64,000 bases of DNA, from contig OZ252011.1 in the NCBI GenBank assembly GCA_965247355.1, forward strand, positions 3,410,001 to 3,474,000, given 5' to 3'. The DNA is from RHLJ01 sp965247355. Its GTDB lineage: Bacteria; Bacteroidota; Rhodothermia; Balneolales; Balneolaceae. The notes beneath the pieces are model-generated. The model was given only the letters and a program-made list of their open reading frames with translations, was not told the DNA's origin and did not search any database. Positions 59,832 to 64,000 of this stretch are shown here, piece after piece (position 1 is the first letter of the stretch; each line of letters begins with the position of its first letter). The position numbers and the translations under genes are program-made.

Positions 59832-61649
59832 TTATCCGAAGCTCACTGCATCGGCATTGTTTCGGGTCAGGTATTCAATAACTACACGGGTGATCACAAT
59901 TGCGCTGAATAACGAGCATGCAATACCGGCAAGTAGTGTTACCGCAAAACCTTTAATCGGGCCAACTCCAAAACTCATCAGAATAATGGCTACAAAACCT
60001 GTGGTCACGTTTGCATCAATAATGGCACTCATCGCGTTAGCATAACCAGCAGAGATGGCTGCTTTTATTGTTTTGCCTGAACGCTGTTCCTCACGAATAC
60101 GATCGAAAATAAGTACGTTCGCATCTACCGCCATACCAATGGTTAGTACAATACCAGCGATACCGGGAAGTGTTAATGTGGCATTAAATCCAGCCAGAAT
60201 TCCTAAAATGAAAATAATGTTCAGAATCAGAGCAAGATCAGCTACTCCACCACCGGTACGGTAATACACAATCATAAAGATTGCCACAATTCCAAGACCA
60301 ACCAGCACAGAGTTGAGACCAGCTTTAATAGAAGCTTCACCCAAAGTAGCACCAACAGTACGGCTACCGATGATTTCAAGTGGAGCAGGAAGCGCACCTG
60401 AAAGCAGGATGTTTACCAAATCTTCGGCTTCGGCAGTATTTTCAAGTCCGGTAATGGAAGAACGGCCACCGTTAATTTTGCTGATTACATTTGGATAAGA
60501 AACAACGAATCCGTCGAGAACGATTGCGACTGGCTTCCCAATATTGGCACCTGTAATTCGTCCCCAGGTACGAGCACCTTCAGCATTCATCCCCATCGCA
60601 ACTTCAGGGGCATTGGTTGTTGGATCGAACTGTATGCTGGCTTCTTCAATTACGTCTCCGGTAAGTTCTACATCAGTACTTACACCAAAAAGAGCAAACT
60701 GTTCGCCTCCGTCTCCAAAGTCAACCGGATTGGATCCCCATAGAACAGTGGTATTACGTGGCATCATACGCTGGACTTCTGGAGCTTTCAATAAATCCAT
60801 TACCGCAGCTGTATCCTGTGTAGAAGCATATCCGAAGATATATGGACTCTGTTGCTGAACAAAGCCAAGCAAATCTACAAGTTCGTTTGTTGCAACGGGA
60901 GCTGATAAACTATCTGATGAAGTATCGGGGGTAACTTCATAATATTCGATGGCACGACTTCTGAAATTAGAGAAGTCCTGAGCATCTGCTCCGGTTCTGA
61001 ACTCCAGACGAGCAGTACCGCGGAGTAGTCCACGAACACGATCTTCATCATCCACACCAGGAAGCTCCACAATAATTCGGCTGCTTCCCTGCTTAATGAT
61101 AGATGGTTCAGTTACACCATATCTGTCCACACGAGTACGAATAATCTCGATAGCTCGATCAAGGGCTGAGTCTCTCTGGTTTTTAAGATAAGCGATAACC
61201 TCTTCATTGGAAGATCGACGTGTAATATTATCCGCATCACTTCTGTAATATCTACTCAGACGGGCATTTTCATCACGAGCGATAAAAGCTGCAGCCATTT
61301 CATCTATGAAGTCCGAGTCATTTTCTCTTGCAGTCTGCCGTGCTTCAGCAACCACTTGATCAAGAAGGGCGTCACGATCTTCGCCAGAAAGTTCAAGAAT
61401 AAGTTGAGGTGTGCCAACTTCCAGAGTTACGTGCATTCCTCCCTGAAGGTCAAGACCCAGAGAAAGAATGTTTTCGCGGAGATTCGAAAGTTTTTCCGCA
61501 TTTGTTTGTTCGTATTGAGCGCGATCAGCTTCATTAAGCTCGCTCATTTGTCGTTGTTCCAGGCTCCAGATGACCGTTGGATACAAGTAATATAAGGTGA
61601 GTGCCAAAAAGGCAACGATAACACCGATTTTAAATCCGTTTCCTTGCAT
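59832..61649 (-). CDS. secD: Protein translocase subunit SecD
   Basis: The 605-residue protein has an N-terminal membrane helix, a large periplasmic P1 domain (starting LSLGLDLQGGMHVTLEV, with RVDRYGVTEPSI near residue 195) and five C-terminal helices with GIAGIVLTIGMAVDANVLIFDRIREE. The length is near the usual 600 residues. The start ATG follows an AAGGAAA-like site. It is first in a secD-secF-STAS run. Confidence 0.97.
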   Translation of the reverse strand: MQGNGFKIGVIVAFLALTLYYLYPTVIWSLEQRQMSELNEADRAQYEQTNAEKLSNLRENILSLGLDLQGGMHVTLEVGTPQLILELSGEDRDALLDQVVAEARQTARENDSDFIDEMAAAFIARDENARLSRYYRSDADNITRRSSNEEVIAYLKNQRDSALDRAIEIIRTRVDRYGVTEPSIIKQGSSRIIVELPGVDDEDRVRGLLRGTARLEFRTGADAQDFSNFRSRAIEYYEVTPDTSSDSLSAPVATNELVDLLGFVQQQSPYIFGYASTQDTAAVMDLLKAPEVQRMMPRNTTVLWGSNPVDFGDGGEQFALFGVSTDVELTGDVIEEASIQFDPTTNAPEVAMGMNAEGARTWGRITGANIGKPVAIVLDGFVVSYPNVISKINGGRSSITGLENTAEAEDLVNILLSGALPAPLEIIGSRTVGATLGEASIKAGLNSVLVGLGIVAIFMIVYYRTGGGVADLALILNIIFILGILAGFNATLTLPGIAGIVLTIGMAVDANVLIFDRIREEQRSGKTIKAAISAGYANAMSAIIDANVTTGFVAIILMSFGVGPIKGFAVTLLAGIACSLFSAIVITRVVIEYLTRNNADAVSFG

Positions 61650-61800
61650 TTTATTTGAATTATGAATTAAAAATTATGAATCAGGAATAGGTAGTTAGTT
61701 CCGTATTCCTTTATTAAAAAAGTTGGTAAGCATAATTGGGATAGATGACAGAATATGGGTATTCAGTATTCCTTATTCAGCTATTCCAATATTCCTAATT
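61650..61800. other. Noncoding gap upstream of secD with a GAATTATGAATT repeat
   Basis: The 151 bases include TTGAATTATGAATTAAAAATTATGAATC (61653-61680, written here only in part) and several TATTCC/GGAATA-type repeats (61684-61797), AT-rich and repetitive. It probably holds the secD promoter. Confidence 0.35.
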
Positions 61801-62361
61801 CTAAGGAGCACCTATAGCTGTGCCGCTTTTGTGTGGAGAAAGGATAGAAGCATTGCCTGGAGTAAGCTCAAGATCGTCAAGATCAGAAGCTTCATCCAAA
61901 TCATAATACAATGTTCGTTTGGTTAGGGTAGATGAAAAATAATGTCCATCTGAAGGAAGTATCGTCTGAGGCTTGATGTTCTGAATGAACACCGCTTTAC
62001 CCATGCCACTACCGGAATTCTGATAGTGATTCCATTGAGTAAGTAATAGCTGGTAGACATTTTCTTCCGAAGTTCCTTCATCATCAGTTTCAGGTGTGGG
62101 TAATTTGAAGTCATCAGAATGGGTATAAACTAATTCCGAAGCTTTGCGAATTACCGCTTCTAATTCGCCATCATCACTGGAAAGAGCCTCAAGTTCATCC
62201 AGAATATCGTGGTCCTGAGTCTTTAGATGAGATTCTAACCAAGATGTAAATGCACTGTAATCGGTTTTGCTTTCAGCTGGTTTGGCATAGTGAAGAACCA
62301 TCCCAATCATCAACATCAGAAAACCTGAAATGCGGGCGATATGTGATCTGAACATTTTCAT
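61801..62361 (-). CDS. Hypothetical protein with N-terminal membrane helix
   Basis: The chosen ATG at 62361 gives 186 residues; a TTG 33 bases upstream would add 11. There is one hydrophobic helix (MFRSHIARISGFLMLMIGMVL), which could be an anchor or signal segment. The rest is acidic, with SSDDGELEAVIRKASELV and a Ser-, Asp- and Glu-rich middle and a C-terminal Thr/Leu stretch. No family is recognised. It lies between secD and uvrA on the same strand. Confidence 0.6.
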   Translation of the reverse strand: MKMFRSHIARISGFLMLMIGMVLHYAKPAESKTDYSAFTSWLESHLKTQDHDILDELEALSSDDGELEAVIRKASELVYTHSDDFKLPTPETDDEGTSEENVYQLLLTQWNHYQNSGSGMGKAVFIQNIKPQTILPSDGHYFSSTLTKRTLYYDLDEASDLDDLELTPGNASILSPHKSGTAIGAP

Positions 62362-62432
62362 CAGGGCAGTAAAGATACTTAAGTCTCTACCCAATTATCA
62401 ATGAAAGGATTCAAATGATTTTGGCTACTTAT

Positions 62433-64000
62433 TTAAACCGAAACCTTCTCCAATCGATCAAACTCTTGCTTGAGGAATTTTCCTGTTTCGGAGTTTTTGT
62501 GTTTAGCAAGTTCCTGAGGAGTACCCTGAGCGATGATTTCACCACCCCCGCGACCACCTTCGGGACCAAGATCGATAACCCAATCGGCGGCTTTAATGAG
62601 GTCCAGATTATGTTCGATTACCATCACGGTATTACCTTTATCAACTAACTTCTGGATTACGTTGATGAGCATACGCACATCCTGAAAATGGAGTCCGGTA
62701 GTTGGTTCATCCATCACGTACAAGGTATCGCCGGTTCCAATTTTAGAAAGTTCACGGGCTAACTTGATTCTCTGAGCTTCTCCACCAGAGAGGGTAGTAC
62801 TTGATTGTCCTAGTGTAAGATATCCTAACCCAACTGAAGTAAGGGTACTCAGAATTCTGGAGATAGTAGGTTGGGCATCAAAAAACTCTGCGGCTTCGCT
62901 GATAGGCATTTTCAGAACATCCGAGATATTTTTCTTCTTATAGTAGATTTCCAGAGTTTCCCGATTGTAGCGTTTTCCGTTGCATGTTTCGCAGGTTACA
63001 TACACATCGGGAAGAAAGTTCATTTCAATTTTTCGAACTCCATCACCCTGACAGGTTTCACATCGCCCGCCTTTTACATTAAAAGAAAACCGTCCCTGAT
63101 CGTAACCCCGGATTTTAGCTTCCGGAAGTTCAGAGAATAATCTTCGGACATGATCAAATACTTTGGTATAGGTGCCAGGATTAGAACGAGGTGTTCTGCC
63201 AATCGGACTTTGATCAATAGAAATAATCTTATCGATGTTGTCGAGACCATCTACGGTGTCGTAGGGAAGAGGTACACTTTTTGATTTGTAAAAGTGATTC
63301 GAAAGAATCGGGACAAGCGTCTGATTAATCAATGAGCTCTTGCCACTCCCACTTACTCCGGTTACGGAAATAAACTTTCCAAGAGGTACTTCTAAGTCAA
63401 CATTTTTAAGATTATGTCCTCTTGCGTTCTTGATCTTAATTTTTTTCTTATTTCCCTTTCGATACTCATCAGGCAATTCTATCACTTCTTCATCTCGTAG
63501 GAATTTTGCCGTCATTGAATTTTTTTCAAGCTCGTCCGGCTTGCCCGCAGAAACAATATATCCACCATTAACTCCAGCTTCTGGCCCTAAATCAACAACG
63601 AAATCGGCGTGCTCGATGGTTTCACGATCATGTTCTACCACGATTACGCTATTCCCTAAATCTCGTAAGGTTTCAAGTGAGTTAATAAGTTTGATGTTGT
63701 CTCTTTGATGAAGCCCAATGCTTGGTTCATCCAGAATGTAAAGCACCCCAACCAGCTGGGTTCCAATTTGAGTAGCGAGTCGTATTCTCTGAGCTTCGCC
63801 ACCACTTAAAGTTTGAGCTTCACGATCCAGGTTCAAATAATTCAATCCTACATTAAGTAGAAAATCCAGTCGGTCACGAATTTCTTTTAGAACCTGATTC
63901 CCAATCAACTTTTGTCGTTCTGTTAGTTTGATTGAATACAAGGCATCCCGTAATCCCTGAATATCGAACTTAACCAGATCATGGATGTTGTACCCATCAA
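62433..64000 (-). CDS. uvrA: UvrA, excinuclease ABC subunit A (5' end outside window)
   Basis: The frame is open to the window edge, so only the C-terminal part of about 522 residues is visible. Two ABC signatures appear (TLSGGEAQRIRLATQIG and TLSGGEAQRIKLARELS), one Walker A (VTGVSGSGKSSLI), a zinc-finger CETCQGDGVRKIEMNFLPDV with a CETCNG pair, and the Walker B/H-loop sets YILDEPSIGLHQRD and YVMDEPTTGLHFQD. UvrA recognises DNA damage in nucleotide-excision repair with UvrB. The last residues (VDKGNTVMVIEHNLDLIKAADWVIDLGPEG) are typical. Confidence 0.98.
   Translation of the reverse strand, partial: DGYNIHDLVKFDIQGLRDALYSIKLTERQKLIGNQVLKEIRDRLDFLLNVGLNYLNLDREAQTLSGGEAQRIRLATQIGTQLVGVLYILDEPSIGLHQRDNIKLINSLETLRDLGNSVIVVEHDRETIEHADFVVDLGPEAGVNGGYIVSAGKPDELEKNSMTAKFLRDEEVIELPDEYRKGNKKKIKIKNARGHNLKNVDLEVPLGKFISVTGVSGSGKSSLINQTLVPILSNHFYKSKSVPLPYDTVDGLDNIDKIISIDQSPIGRTPRSNPGTYTKVFDHVRRLFSELPEAKIRGYDQGRFSFNVKGGRCETCQGDGVRKIEMNFLPDVYVTCETCNGKRYNRETLEIYYKKKNISDVLKMPISEAAEFFDAQPTISRILSTLTSVGLGYLTLGQSSTTLSGGEAQRIKLARELSKIGTGDTLYVMDEPTTGLHFQDVRMLINVIQKLVDKGNTVMVIEHNLDLIKAADWVIDLGPEGGRGGGEIIAQGTPQELAKHKNSETGKFLKQEFDRLEKVSV

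Noticed and set aside
1..64000. CRISPR array, retron or diversity-generating retroelement
   Set aside because: I saw no regularly spaced direct repeats, no Cas protein and no reverse transcriptase in any frame.

Overview
The window looks like chromosome from a marine-type member of the Balneolaeota/Rhodothermaeota branch near the Bacteroidetes (Balneola/Gracilimonas-like). This is inferred from four secreted or surface proteins, three of them with a C-terminal sorting tail containing an NPxNPFNPST-type motif (type IX secretion, T9SS), from AT-rich intergenic DNA with a few TAnnTTTG-like -7 elements, and from the housekeeping gene set. No rRNA is present to confirm it.

Layout. (1) 1-3785 is ordinary chromosome: alanine-dehydrogenase-like enzyme (cut by the window edge), MscS channel, cold-shock protein, VOC protein, a small exported protein and tRNA-Pro(GGG). 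(2) About 3786-30228 is an accessory region between tRNA-Pro and tRNA-Gly(GCC). Its right end carries a tyrosine recombinase whose start lies 76 bp from tRNA-Gly. Its left part is a phage- or plasmid-like replication and recombination module: primase-helicase, RadC-type JAB protein, DUF932 protein, two micro-ORFs, YqaJ exonuclease and a putative ssDNA-binding partner. Its middle holds a secreted papain-like peptidase and an export cassette: a lipoprotein hydrolase, a T9SS protein, a 1356-residue T9SS metalloprotease with beta-helix, a carbohydrate-binding-like lipoprotein and an O-antigen-ligase/TPR protein. Its right part holds a divergent XRE regulator/lipoprotein pair with a clear operator, orphan genes, and a small Cys-rich protein, a DUF2188 protein and an OLD-family ATPase-Toprim nuclease beside the integrase (possible anti-phage module). 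No capsid, terminase, tail or conjugation genes are seen, so it is not a complete phage or ICE. (3) 30229-64000 returns to core chromosome: GH81 glucanase, hybrid TPR/histidine kinase, OsmC, purF, engB, serA, mnmD, metabolic enzymes, rdgB, two aminotransferases, purA, STAS, secF, secD and uvrA, with several intergenic dispersed repeats.

The most unusual signal is a short motif, CCACT-TNN-CCACT (a direct repeat of CCACT with an 8-bp period). I count six exact and six one-mismatch copies on both strands, all between 3907 and 29415, that is, only inside the accessory region. It ties the replication module, the export cassette and the defence-like end together as one element. Other signals specific to the island are a pair of identical promoter-like sites (TGTAAGGA-N16-TCTTAC) before the export cassette and before the Cys-rich gene, a tRNA/tmRNA 3'-end fragment at 13040-13066 that may mark an internal attachment site, and a GGTATAAGAACA element shared by two distant loci. 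Beside tRNA-Gly there is a decayed GIY-YIG nuclease gene.

All calls come from reading the sequence; no database search was run.
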